Positions 26,853 to 38,600 of a stretch of 64,000 nt of DNA are shown in pieces. Within the stretch, counting starts at the first letter, position 1, and each line of letters opens with the position of its first letter. This stretch comes from Nageia nagi (lineage: Eukaryota; Pinophyta): contig JBITNC010000001.1 of the NCBI GenBank assembly GCA_050084985.1, positions 116,498,001 through 116,562,000 of the forward strand, given 5' to 3'. The position numbers were made by a program, and so were the translations under genes. Below the pieces are notes generated by a model. The model saw only the letters and a list, made by a program, of their open reading frames with translations, ran no database searches and was not told the DNA's origin.

Positions 26853-27601
26853 CTAATATCTACCTCCTTTAGTTTCTTTGTTAGGGTTTCCATATTTCAC
26901 ATCACCCATATGAACTAAGCACTTCTCTTTTTTGGTAAGCCTATGGATAATCTTGATAAAGGGTAAGATCATGTAGTCTAGGGATATGAATTTTAGTTTA
27001 GGATGGATATTATGGATAAATATGGTTGTGATATGAGATTTAGATAAAGGTTCAAGAATCATGCCCCATATTTTTTGAAATCTTTGAGAAAATTTATCAA
27101 ATCGCTCATTGGTACCTTGGATGACTCTAACTAGATCTAAAACTATCATTTATATAGGAGCATGATATTTGAAATGCATATAAAATTTTGAGATAAGTTG
27201 TACATATTAGTTAATCAACTTACTAGGTAAACAAAAGTACCAAATGAGTGCATCACCTATAAATGTGAAAGAAAAATATTTGGTCATCAAATTATCATTC
27301 ATGCTAGATTTCAACTTGAATTTCATTTTGAAATCCTTTATATGAGCCATGGGTTCTCCCTCACCATTCTATGTATCAAAAATAGGTTCCACTTGTAGAT
27401 AAGTTGCCCTAGTATTATGAATCTCATTCTATATTAGATTTGAATCCCTAGCATGGGTGGAGCACCTCCAAAGGATTGATTGTCATCCCTAATGTTAGAG
27501 GCTTCACTTATTTCTCCATTTCTATATAGCATCTTTTTGAGATTAGCTTTGGTGGCCACATCAAAGCTATTGATTATGGTAATAAATTGAGTAGATTCCA
27601 T
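26853..27601 (-). pseudogene. gypsy element G: gag
   Basis: From the ATG at 27601 the minus strand opens with MESTQFITIINSFDVATKAN and a run to about 27470, then several stops. The last 99 codons (27149-26853) read MIVLDLVRVIQGTNERFDKF, then FSQRFQKIWGMILEP and TTIFIHNIHPKLKF, resembling the C-terminal half of the plant retrotransposon gag domain. No zinc knuckle is evident. Confidence 0.65.
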
Positions 27602-28741
27602 TTCTAAACTACTTAAAATGTAAGATTATTCCTATCCAAAACCCTAGGCTTTTATCACAAATAGTGAAGGATAAAGAGATGTATTGAAAAGAAGTTGGGT
27701 TAACCAATTGTTATAATTGAAATAATAATTACCATAATTATTTATAGAATAATTAAATTATCCAATTAACTAAAATAACAAGAAATAAATGACATAAAAA
27801 ATTAAAAATATCAACTTGATCTTAATCTATCAAAACTAGATTAACAAATGATACAAACCTATACTTTACCTATTACAAAAAATGAAGGTGATATTCAATC
27901 AAGGATGAATAATGAGCTTCTTCAAAATACAGATCCACCAATCTAGCCTCAACCTGATGATGGTGATAGAAACCCAATGAAAGTAATCAACTACCTTTAA
28001 AGAATACATCACTTCCAAGTTCAATATCATCATCCCATCTTTGATGTGGTGAATCTTGATCATAAAGGGATGGAAGATTGTAGGAATGCAAATCTCAGAG
28101 TATAACAAAATCTAGAGATGATAGGTGGTGTTTAGAAATACTAGTCAAGATTGATACAAGTATATTTTCACCTATTAAGGATTCAAGATTATGTCATGTC
28201 ATGTCCTATATTTGATTATACATAACCCCTCCACCTTTATAGGCAACAAGTATAGTGCTAAGGTTCCTCCTTATGCTTATTATGATGTTGAGCCAACTTG
28301 TTACTACAAAATATAAATGTAGATGAGAGTGCACATGAAAAAGAATACTTATTTAATAAATTAGATAATCATTTAAAATATCTAAAAAAATATTTTAATT
28401 AAATCAAAATTCCTTTTTAGGTGTTAAAAAAACTTATTCAAACCTATCAAATTAAAATAGCTCTAATATTATGTTAAGAATTTGAATAGATTCAACAAAT
28501 CTGAATATACATACATTCAAAAATGGAGGAAATACAATCTCATTAATCTCAAATAGTAATGGATCCATAATATGGAAGAAAATATATTGATACTAGAATA
28601 TGAATCTATACAATCTTGAATGAATTCACATTAGAACATTCATACAATAACAATAAAAAACACCAAGCTACATAGAAACAATGTAGAATCAATTCAATGG
28701 CATAAGCAACCTAACAACTATGAAATCCACATAATATATAT
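27602..28741. other. stretch between element G and the edge of element A
   Basis: Probably the 5' untranslated/LTR side of G, but no LTR partner or PBS could be found. TATAT at 28737-28741 abuts the A LTR. Confidence 0.4.
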
Positions 28742-29150
28742 TGAAATGTCCATATAAATTCTACCTCAAAAACTAGATAGATTTGTTTTTTACTAAGTTA
28801 ACACCTTAGCATTTACATAATAGGTTTTGGCATTCCACATTTGAGTTTTAGTAGTCATTGCAAACGACCCTCAAGTGGATGGAAATGATCAGTTTCCATT
28901 TCATCCAAGTCATGTGATAGCTAGTTTTGATAATGCATCTATCATGCACTTAGCATCTATGTTTAAAACATCTCCCATGTTTGACTTACATATATCAACC
29001 ATGACCTTCAGGTTCTTCTTAGATCCCATACACTAAGAAGGGGCACACTTTTCCCATCACTTCATGTTACCCCATGATAGTGACCTATTAGCATATTCCA
29101 AGTGGATTGAGTTTGTATCACCTCTCATGATGAAACTTGAAATTAATATT
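28742..29150 (-). repeat. element A left (3') LTR, segment 1
   Basis: Begins TGAAATGTCCATATAAATTC and aligns with 48818-49235 (TGAAATGTCCATCTAAATTC). The alignment stops where element B starts. Confidence 0.92.
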
Positions 29151-29777
29151 TGTAGACCACAAATAATGCATAACTAATATAATTGATGCACTATTTATCT
29201 ACAATATTTTATTGAATCATATATTAAAAATATGATATCAATGAAAAATGATAAATAATGTACCTTCATTGCAATCACATAAATGTCACACAAAGAAATT
29301 CATTCATCAAACATGAACATGCATTCATCCATATGCACACTGCCAATGGCCCATAAATGCTATGTTATCAGATTCATGGAATAAATAGAACTATGAATGG
29401 AATAAAAGCATGCAAGAGCAAAGCAAAGAGTTTAACATATCTATGTAGAGGTGGTGTTACAAACACCATTGTTGGTAGAGTGATATTGCATTTATTGGAG
29501 TCTTTTTAGGATCTTTGATGCTCTTGCATGATACCTTTTGTGTTTTCTTTGATGTATTTATATAAAAATGTATTTGCCTTCTTATATTTTTGGGATCATT
29601 ACATGTTACAACATTTGTGGAGTCTTTTAGACAATTTACCCCTTTTACATTATACAATGGTCCTTTACATTGATTACATTACCTTGGGTATTATTTTAAA
29701 TCCTTTTTATAATAAATATCATTGAATATCTAAAATGAATTATTTAATAAATAATAATTCATTTCTAGGCATCTACA
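29151..29777 (-). repeat. 3' LTR of element B
   Basis: TGTAGACCAC ... GGCATCTACA. Pairs with 34166-34794, sharing for instance AATGATAAATAAT and ATGAACATGCATTCATC. Confidence 0.9.
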
Positions 29778-29796
29778 TTTTGCCCCTCTTTGGAGG
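29778..29796 (-). other. polypurine tract of element B
   Basis: The minus strand reads CTCCAAAGAGGGGCAAAA directly before the LTR start TGTAGATG; marks the 3' end of the element and minus orientation. Confidence 0.85.
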
Positions 29797-30346
29797 TGTG
29801 ATTGAAGCAATGAGGTTATATGTCCAAATAAGAAGTATAAAAGAAAGTTTTTGAGAACTTTGAACTTTTTACTTTACTATTATTTGAATATGATGTTGAT
29901 GGTGAGGTTCCTTTACTACTCCCTTTGGCTTGGACACCCCAAGAAAGATCCTTGAGTGGTGCAACCAAGGAAAAATCTAAAGAACTATGTGTCTCCAACT
30001 ACTGGGCTATCTTTATTCTAGAAGGAATCTTGCTTGTAGGTAGTCTTATGGTTCTACATCTAATTTCTAAAATGGAAGATATATTTTTTTCCCCTTGTAT
30101 TATTCAACCATGAATCTGGCCATTCCATCATGTTTGATACTCAAAAAATGATGCTCTTACATCCATGCTTTGAGATAGAAGAGGTATCTTTATTTGTATT
30201 ACAATGTATATGATGTTCACACTACTGACGATGTAAGAATAGTAAGCATGTTGTTGGAAAAATAGGTTTCTCTATACTTTGTTTTATTTTTCATGATGTA
30301 GGTTCCTGCAAAAATGTGTTAGATATACCCTATATAAAATGAGTTA
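29797..30346. other. 3' untranslated side of element B
   Basis: No coding motif seen on either strand. Confidence 0.5.
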
Positions 30347-30728
30347 GATACATAATAAGTAGCATCTTCCATTGATGATGAGTCAATGTCAGCAATATAC
30401 TTATGGCTGCAACATTTGTTTATCTTTTGAGTGAGTGAACTCTCACTAGTCATTTCATTGGTCATCATTGGTTATACATTTTATGTATATAACTTAAATA
30501 TATTATGCTTTGTATGGTTCAAAGCAAAAACCATGTGGATACATAATAAGTTGCATCATCCATTAGAGATGAGGCAATGTCAACATCTTGCTTATAGTTG
30601 CATTATCAATTTATCTTTTAAGTGAATGAACTCTTACTATCCATGTTGTTGGCCATCAATAGTCATACATTTTATATCTATGACTCAAAGATATTATACT
30701 ACCTTGTGTATTTTGTTTTTGCATTCCA
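30347..30728. repeat. two tandem copies of a 191-bp unit in element B
   Basis: GATACATAATAAGT(A/T)GCATC marks the starts at 30347 and 30538. Both copies contain GTGA(G/A)TGAACTCT(C/T)ACTA and TCATACATTTTAT-type segments. It lies between the integrase remnant and the 3' LTR. Confidence 0.85.
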
Positions 30729-30869
30729 CACTGCTAGTAGAACATGGAAAGTAATACATGTTGCTAGCTTTGTGAAAATATAATAGTGCAATAAAAAATA
30801 GAAAATTAAAAAGTATGATACAAGTACCTTGCATAAGATTTTTGATGTTCTTTAAGGCACGAATCCACT

Positions 30870-31323
30870 TCTCCTATGCATAGAAGCATTTGAGATAGGT
30901 GACATTGAAGTATTGAGTTCTTCTTTATCATCCATGGATGATAATATATATGCTCCTGATCATGTTTCTCCTACTACAATAAATAGACCCAACTAATTGG
31001 GTTCAAATTTGCTTTTTACCTCATCATTTGTTGTAGTTTTATTGATATTCCTTTTCAATACTTAATCTCCAACTTTGAATTCTTTGTCCTTTATGTTTTT
31101 CCTTAAATGCTCTCTTGAGTTTTGCATGATATACCTTTTGATATTCAATAACTTTAATTCTCTTTTCATCTAGTGATTCCAATTGCTATAACCTTTCTTT
31201 TCTTACATCCTCATCAAAAATATCATCCTGTAATGAGATCCTTAAGGATGGAATCTCTATCTCCAATGGTACAATGAATTTATTTTTATACCTTTCATGC
31301 TATGGAGTAGGAAGGGTGGCTCC
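30870..31323 (-). pseudogene. element B: integrase C-terminal remnant
   Basis: Read on the minus strand with frameshifts and stops. A segment around PLEIEIPSLRISLQDDIFDE is followed by LESLDEKRIKVIEYQKVYHA and AKLKRAFKEK. Beyond a frameshift come FKVGD, LKRNINKTT and the beta-rich tail GLFIVVGETGSGAYILSSMD. This matches the family's integrase C-terminal region (VLPIEVEIPSLR ... FKEGDLVL ... GPF.V....GGAY.L). The zinc-binding domain and D,D-35-E core that should precede it are absent: upstream sequence is the protease-RT linker instead. Not functional. Confidence 0.78.
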
Positions 31324-33090
31324 AATTTGCACCAATCTTTTCTCATTAGTAGTTCCAATATTGAAATTCACCAATTCTTCTATTGGAAGGATAAGCTCAT
31401 CTTTCTTCTATGATAGAGAAGGTAATTCCTATATCCTTGTATGTCATATGCAACATTATCCTTTAAATGAACTTGAAGCACTTCATTTAAATTCACTTCT
31501 TGACCAAAATAAGCATATCCATTAAGAATGTAACTTAGTTTCCTTTTTTCACTAGATTTAGAAAACTCTAAATGTCCCTCCAAGTATTCTAAAATATCAT
31601 TATTAGTGCTAAAATAGTCAAAATCTAAGGGAATAGTATCATAAATTCATAAATCCCTATCAATATTATTAGATAATTCAATCAAATTACATTCCTTTAC
31701 AAACCTAATAGGTCCCAATTCTTTTTTGGTATTGACATCATGCCCCAATCCATTCTTAGTCAGTTATGCTTTAGCATTATTAGGAAATGAATGTATCCCT
31801 TGTTCATACATTCCTAATCCCCCCCTTTGTACATACAATTTTCAATCATATACTTGTGAACAAAAGGAGATGGAAAATGTTTACTCATTTTAGAATACGG
31901 TCATGCTTCCATTGAGTTTTTTGGAGTAGATGATACAAACATGATGGAGTAAAAACTCTCCCCTTCACCATTGATTTCTTAATACTAGTGATCCTCAATA
32001 GAAACAATTTTGGGTTGTCCCAAATCTTTCATGTATGCAAATAAATTGTTGTTCTCTATTTTGTATATCCCCATTCCTATTTCTAAGATTGTGAACTATT
32101 TTTCTATATTTTCCACCAGTTTAGCATTTCCAAAGGCTAAATTTCATATCTCGATCCTAGTATTGTAAATTTCATAAAATTTGTTGCATTACATAGTGCA
32201 TATGACTTTGGATCCCTAGTCACTTTATGTACTTCATCCTAAAATTTAAATTTTAATTTTCCATGTAAAGTAGAAGGAAATTCATCCATGTCATGGAGCC
32301 AAGGTCTTTCCAAAAGTAAATTGTATGATAGTTCATATTTAATAACCTAAAACTTGGTTGTTACTATCCTTACCCCTGTAGTGATCATTATTGTGGCTAT
32401 CCCAATTGGTTTCTTTGAGGAACTATCATATGCTCTAATCATAAATGTAGCTTCCTTTAATGGAGGAAGTTTTACACCTTTCTCTTTCAATTGGGTCAAA
32501 AATGTATGAGAACACACATTTATAGTTGATCCATTATATACCATGGTTCTCTTAATTTCCCATCCATCAATCATAGGTGTGATGTATAAAGCTAAACACT
32601 CATCAAGTAGCTCCTTATTGAGTTTCTTAGACTTATAAAAGGAAATAGCATCACATTCTTTGATAGCCTTAATTTTTTCAAAAGCCATTGCAATTGACAT
32701 ATTTATAGGAATAATTTCCTTTTGAAATAAGGCATATAAGATCTCTCTATGTGTTTTATATGTAGAAATGAGATTATATAAACTAATCTTTGCAGTTGTA
32801 TTCTTTAATTTCTCTATCATACTATATGCTTTAGGATCAAGTGGGATACTTACTTGTTCAATGGTGACTAGATTTGGGGCATGCCGTAGATGTCCTCTTC
32901 TTAATCTAGCACATACCTCCTTATTAATTGAAATTGTATTGACTGTATGTCCTTGATTGAAATTAGCTTGATCAATTTGATATTTTCCTTTAGTGATAAG
33001 ATCCAATATAGCTATCTCTAGGGTTCTGTAAAAATTTGTAGCATGCCCTCTCCTTTGGTGGTATGTACAATAGGCATCATGTTTACCCAT
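31324..33090 (-). pseudogene. element B: zinc-knuckle-like region, protease, G-patch and pre-RT linker
   Basis: The open part (33090-32347, 247 codons) starts with YCTYHQRRGHATNFYRTLEI, the CCHC-like site of this gag type with cysteines partly lost. Near its end is MVYNGSTINVCSHTFLTQLK, the protease active-site region, where the catalytic Asp position reads Asn-Gly-Ser preceded by Tyr, so Asp appears replaced. Beyond a stop: LLLERPWLHDMDEFPSTLHG (protease C-terminus). About 31840-31735 holds GLGMYEQGIH...NGLGHD (G-patch-like). About 31400-31324 reads ELVNFNIGTTNEKRLVQIGA, the segment that normally leads into reverse transcriptase. Confidence 0.78.
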
Positions 33091-33099
33091 TTTAATGTT

Positions 33100-34000
33100 G
33101 TCATCATGTGCTGATTTTTTTAAGGGCTATAATAACACTTTTTTCATGAGATCCCTCATAATGAATCATGGCTAAACTAGAAAAGTATATATCATCTCTC
33201 TTGTGGTGGGACATCTTTGCAATTTAGGAGGATAAGTAGGTTTATCATCCATTTGTATAGTTTTCTCTTCCTTCTTTGCATATATTCTTCTATTATCTTT
33301 GTAAAAAGGTTTAGGTGCATATTTGAGCTCACCCAATTCAAGTAACACTTCCTCTTTTTTCAACAATTCTTGAACTAATATTCTAAAACCAACATTCTTA
33401 TTGCTAGGAGCATGTAAATTAAGAATATGTATAATGGAATATCTAAAAATAGCATAAATTTCAACTTCTTCTAACTTACATCGAGTTGATTTCCATACCT
33501 TCTTAAACTATGGGATATATTTTCTAGGGTTTCATTACCCCCTTATCTCATTGTGCACAATTCTGTAATAGTATTTGTACCTTGATGTTATGTTTGTATT
33601 GTTCCATAAAAGTCTTGACCAATGCTTTAAAAGAATCAATTGAAGTAATAGGAAAATTATAAAACCATTTACTATCATTATCTTTTAGAATCCTTGGGAA
33701 GAACATTGCCATTAACTTATCCTTAAACCCTAATTTCAACAAGAACTTCTCTTAAAAGTTGATAAGTTGTTATCTTGGGTCCTATTTGCCACTAAACATC
33801 TTGAACTTGGGGGCCTTATGATCAGGTGGTAGGGGAAAATTATGGATCTCCTTAGATAAGGGTGAGATGAATTTACCATCATATTCATTTGTACTTTGCT
33901 ATGAGGTGGTACTAGGAGCTCTAGCTTGTGGGGTAGGACCAAGTCTAGTTGAAGAACTACCTAGACTGGTAATCATGATCATTTTCTTTTCCAATGTCTA
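33100..34000 (-). pseudogene. element B: gag
   Basis: Minus-strand pieces. 33742-33548 contains DKLMAMFFPRILKDNDSKWF and YNFPITSIDSFKALVKTFME, the conserved core of the plant gypsy gag domain (F...L...A..WF..L....I.SF..L...F). 33366-33172 and 33942-33736 are N- and C-terminal flanking pieces, the latter Ser/Pro-rich. Several frameshifts and stops. Confidence 0.75.
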
Positions 34001-34165
34001 TTTGACTTGCTATTCCTTTCACTAAATGTAATAATTCATCCATTTTTACATTGTTGATAGCCCAAAAATATCTATAAACACCTTTAATGACATATATCCA
34101 TTACAAAATTCTCATGAGATCTCACCAGGAGGGCAAGATAAATTGAATAGATAGGTTCATGAAAA

Positions 34166-34794
34166 TGTACACCTCAAATAATGCATAAGTAATATAATTG
34201 ATGTACTACTTGTCTATAATATTTTGTTGAAGCATATATTAGAAATATGACATCAATGAAAAATGATAAATAATATACCTTCATCATAATCATATAAACA
34301 TCACATAAAGAAATCCATTCATCAAACATGAACATGCATTCATCTATATGCATGCCACTAATGGCCCATAAATGCTACACCATCAAATTTTTGGAATAAA
34401 TAGAAGTACAAACAAAATAAAAGTATGCAAGAGTGAAGCAAATGATTTAATAGATCTATGTAGAGGTGGTTTTACAAAATACCATTATTGGTAGAGTGAT
34501 ATTGTGTTTTTTGGAGTCTCTCTAGGATCTTTGATGCCCTTGCATGATACCTTTTATGTTACCTTTGATATCTTTATATAGCAATATCATTGCCTTCTTG
34601 GATTCTTAGGATCATTGTACATTACATCATTTGTAGAGCCTTTTTAGACATTTGACCCCTTTTATGTTATATAATGGTCCTTTACATTGATTACATTGAC
34701 TTGGGTATTATTTTAACCCCATTTTACAATGAATATCATTGAACCTCTAAAATGAATTATTTAATAAATAATAATTCATTTGTAGGTGTATACA
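34166..34794 (-). repeat. 5' LTR of element B
   Basis: TGTACACCTC ... GTGTATACA; partner of 29151-29777. Confidence 0.9.
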
Positions 34795-35111
34795 ATTTCA
34801 CTAGCCTAAATTAACTAATGTGAAATAATCTACCCATAATACACACAAGGGATCACCACTAAACTTGTAGTAACTACCTGCCCATAACTTCCATAGTTAC
34901 TAACTTTATCAAATGATAACCTCCCCATTACAATTTGACTAGGTGTTAAACTTTAGAGGTAGAACTAGCTTAACATTTTCTAGTTTATTTTCCTAAATAC
35001 CTAAAGGTTATTATTGAACCAATCTATTTCTACCTAATTCCTTTCACCACTTAAGTATTCTTAGTTTAAAACTATAACCTCAAGTATTAACGTTTGGTTT
35101 ATTGAATAGGT
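34795..35111 (-). repeat. element A left LTR, segment 2
   Basis: Aligns with 49245-49498 of the right LTR (TAGTAACTACCT..., GAGGTAGAACTAG, TTTCACCACTTAAGTATTCTTA). About 50 bp just after B (34795-34845) has no counterpart in the right LTR. Confidence 0.88.
35107..35111. repeat. target-site duplication of element C, left copy
   Basis: TAGGT, identical to 40105-40109. The uninterrupted site in the right A LTR reads TAATT at 49499-49503 in the same sequence context. Confidence 0.93.
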
Positions 35112-35586
35112 TGTTGTGTGTGGAGCATGATTGTTTAGAGTTCTTTGTTGTAGTTAGATGTATACCCCAGGAAGCTAAAAATGTTTGTAAAATTGCCTTG
35201 TAAAAGTATAGTAATTTCTAGTCAATCTAGACCGTTCATTAGGTGAATAATCTGACGGTAGAACTTATGTTTGGTTTAGGGTTTTTTTCCCTAGATAAAA
35301 ACCCCTCTCTTTGTATGAGGCATTGTAACAGATGTGATTAGGTGAGCGAGAAATAGGGATGTGAGACTATGAGAAAAATAGAGGATATTACAACGGATCT
35401 GCTGTAGGTTGTATTTCTTCACTTTGCTAGATAATAGAAAGGAAGGACTGGCTATTCAGTGTGGATGTAGCCCAAACTGGGTGAACCATGTATATCTATG
35501 TCTCTCTTGTTTATGCATTTTATATGTCTATAATTTTTGCAATACTTTATGCATTCCATTGCTCCAAAATATATAATTTTCTAACA
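35112..35586 (+). repeat. 5' LTR of element C
   Basis: TGTTGTGTGTGGAGC ... TTTTCTAACA, 475 bp. Contains TATAAAAACCCC-like AGATAAAAACCCCTCTCTTTG at about 35292, a reasonable TATA-region candidate for the U3 promoter. Confidence 0.97.
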
Positions 35587-35588
35587 AT

Positions 35589-35600
35589 TGGTATCAAAGT
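35589..35600 (+). other. primer binding site of element C
   Basis: TGGTATCAAAGT two bases after the LTR, complementary to the 3' end of initiator tRNA-Met. Confidence 0.95.
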
Positions 35601-35661
35601 CAAAGGTCTATTTGGCTGATAAACTCGTAGGAAAGAAGAATTCCTCGTTCGAGTGGGAGCA

Positions 35662-38600
35662 ATGGCGGAAGATGGTAAGTTTAGGGTCGAGAAATTTAAC
35701 AACCAAAACTTCTCACTATGGAAGATACAGATGGAAGATTATCTGTATTAGAAAGATCTATACCTACCATTGGGCAAAAAAACAAATAAGCTGATAGATA
35801 TGACAGATGAAGATTGGAACCTTCTCGATAGAAAGGCACTTAGAGTAGTACGATTGAGCCTCGCTGCATCAGTCGCCTTCAACATTTTGAAGGAAACAAT
35901 GATAGAGGGTTTGTTTCAAATGTTGTCAAAACTATATGAAAAACCCTCAGCCTCAAACAAGGTATTTCTTATGAAACGGTTATTTAATATGAAGATGTCA
36001 GAAGGTGGATCTGTTGCGGATCATTTAAATGATTTTAATACTGTTACAAGTCAGTTAAGTTCTATAGAGGTAAACTTTGATGATGAAGTTAGAGCTCTAT
36101 TATTCTTGTGCTCATTACCAGAAAGTTGGAATGGTTTAGTAATGGCCATTAGTAACTCTGTGTCTAGATCTAGTACTTTAAAGTTTGATGATGTTGTCGA
36201 TGCTATCCTTAGTGAGGAAATGCGACAGAAAAGCTCCGGTGAGACATCAGGAAATGCTTTGAGTGTAGATTCTAGGGGAATAAAAATGGAAAAAAGAAAG
36301 AGCTCAAGATATCACAGTAGATCAAGGAAAGGTAGATCCAAGTCTAGATCAAGGTTAGAGTGCTGGAAATGCAGAAAGAAAGGACACCTAAAGAGAGACT
36401 GTAGATCTCGGAAGGGAAAAGAAGGAGATGCACAACAAGAAAATAATCATGAAGCAAATGTGATAGGTGAGGTGTTACAAGATGCTTTGATTCTTTCTTT
36501 CAAAAATATTAATGATTCCTAGGTGGTAGATTCAGGGGCCTCATTCCATGCCACACCTGATAAGAAATATTTTCATGACTATGTTCAAGGAGATTTTGGA
36601 CAAGTTCGTTTGGGTGATGATAAACCCTGTAAAATTGTTGGAATGGGTAAGGTTCTTATAAAATAGCAAAATGGAAACCAATGGTTACTAAAGGAGGTAA
36701 GGCATGTTCCAGATCTAAGGAAAAATCTAATTTCAACAGGGCAGTTAGGTAGTGAAGGTTGTGTGACAACTTTCACAGATAAAGCTTGGAAGGTCACCAA
36801 AGGAGCCCTGGTAATAGCAAGAGGTGAAAAGGTTGGTACATTGTATTTATGCAATGGTATTTCTAACTCTATTAATGATTTAACTTCCAAAGGAGTAGAT
36901 GCAGCATTATGGCATCATAGGCTTGGACACATGAGTGAAAAGGGGATGAAGATTCTTCACTCAAGAAATTTGTTGCCAGGTTTGAAGAATGTTGATTTGG
37001 ATTTCTGTGAGAATTGCATTTATGGAAAATAGAAGAGAGTTAGATTTCTTAGAGTTGGGAAAGAAAAGAAGAGCCAAAAATTAGAGCTTGTGCATACAGA
37101 TGTATGGGGACCTGCTCAGGTATCATCTCTTGGTGGCTCTCATTATTATGTTACCTTTATTGATGATGCAACTAGAAAAACTTGGATTTATTGTATTAAG
37201 AATAAATCTGATGTATTTGATACTTTCAAGAAATGGAAAGCTTTGGTTGAGATTAAGACAGGAAAGAAATTGAAGTGTCTTACATCAGACAATGGAGGTG
37301 AATATTGCAGCAAAGAGTTTGATAGGTACTGTTTAGAACATGGAATTCGTAGAGAGAAGACAGTTCCAAGAACACCACAAGAAAATGGTGTGTCAAAAAG
37401 GATGAATAGGACAATCATGGAGCGTGTAAGGTGCATGAGATTGCATGCAGGATTGCCTTTACAATTTTGGGTAGAAGCTGTAGATACTGCTATTTATCTA
37501 ATAAATAGAGGGCCTTCAAGTTCCTTGGATGGTGGTGTTCCAGAGGAAGCATGGATAGGTAAAAAGGTAAACTACTCCTTTTTAAATCCTTTTGGTTATG
37601 AGGCCTTTGTCCATATTGATAAAGAAAATAGAACAAAGAAATGTACCTTTATTGGATATGGTGTTAATGATTTTAGTTATCGCTTATATGATTATGAAAA
37701 TCATAAAATCATTAGGATTAGAGATGTAATATTCAATGAAAAGGTCTTGTATAAGAATCAGTTGCAGGAAAAGAAACAAGAAAAAGAAAATAAGGAATAC
37801 GTAGTTCTTGATGAAATCACTGAAAAAGTAAAGGTGCCTAAAAATAATAATAACCAACAACCACAACAGCAACAGACACCCCAAACACTTGAAAGTGGTG
37901 TTAGAAGATCTACCAGGATAAGTAGACCCCTTGAACGATACTCTCCTTCATTATATTATTTATTGTTGACTGATTCTGGTGAACCTGAATGTTATGAAGA
38001 AGTAATGCAGGTTGAAAGTAGGAAGAAGTGGGAGGTAGCCATGAAAGAAGAGATGGACTCCTTAATGCATAACCAGACTTGGGACTTAGTCAAGTTGCTT
38101 GCAGGAAAAACTACATTGAAGAATAAATGGGTTTACAGGCTGAAAGAAGAAGATGGAGGAAAATAGAGGTACAAAGTTAGACTTGTGGTGAAGGGGTTTG
38201 CACAGAAGAAAGGTATTGATTTTGATGAAATATTTTCTCCTGTTGTTAAAATGACTTCAATTAAAACTATTTTTAGTCTTGTAGCAGCTAAAGATTTACA
38301 TCTTGAGTAGTTAGATGTAAAGACAACCTTTCTCCATGGGGATTTGGAGGAGGAGATATATATGCAACAGCCACAAGGATATGAGGTGAAAGGGAAGGAG
38401 AAACTAGTGTGCAGGTTGAAGAATAGCTTGTATGGCTTAAAACAGGCTCCAAGGTAGTGGTATCTAAAATTTGACAAGTTTATGTCTAAACAAGGTTATA
38501 CTAGATGCCACTCTGATCATTGTGTTTATTTGAAAAAGCAAAATGATGGTAGCTATATTATATTGTTATTGTATGTAGATGACATGCTTGTTGTAGGATC

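Larger units (their letters stand above)
25250..27601 (-). mobile_element. Ty3/gypsy relic G: gag, protease and G-patch only
   Basis: Minus-strand pieces in the order gag (27601-26853), linker, aspartic protease (about 26324-25698), then a G-patch-like Gly-rich segment (about 25420-25320). This is the 5' half of a gypsy polyprotein. No LTR, PBS or reverse transcriptase was found on either side, and the right side is cut by the edge of element A at 28742. Many stops and frameshifts; old. Confidence 0.75.
29151..34794 (-). mobile_element. gypsy element B with most of pol deleted, inserted in the A LTR
   Basis: LTRs 29151-29777 and 34166-34794 (TGTA...TACA, about 627-629 bp, roughly 85-87% identical) flank 4.4 kb. 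On the minus strand the interior gives gag, protease, a G-patch-like segment and the linker before RT, then jumps to the C-terminal part of integrase; RT, RNase H and the integrase core are missing. The matching place in the right A LTR (near 49235) is uninterrupted. Flanks ATATT and ATTTC do not form a clean TSD. No recognisable PBS beside the right LTR (expected at about 34150-34165). Confidence 0.88.

Noticed and set aside
29146-34799. Clean target-site duplication for element B
   Set aside because: Left flank ATATT and right flank ATTTC do not match convincingly, even allowing transitions.
35749-38457. Reassigned genetic code with TAG read as Gln
   Set aside because: Plant nuclear genes do not do this, at least one TAG stands for Trp, normal CAG codons coexist in the same frame, and the number of stops fits neutral decay.
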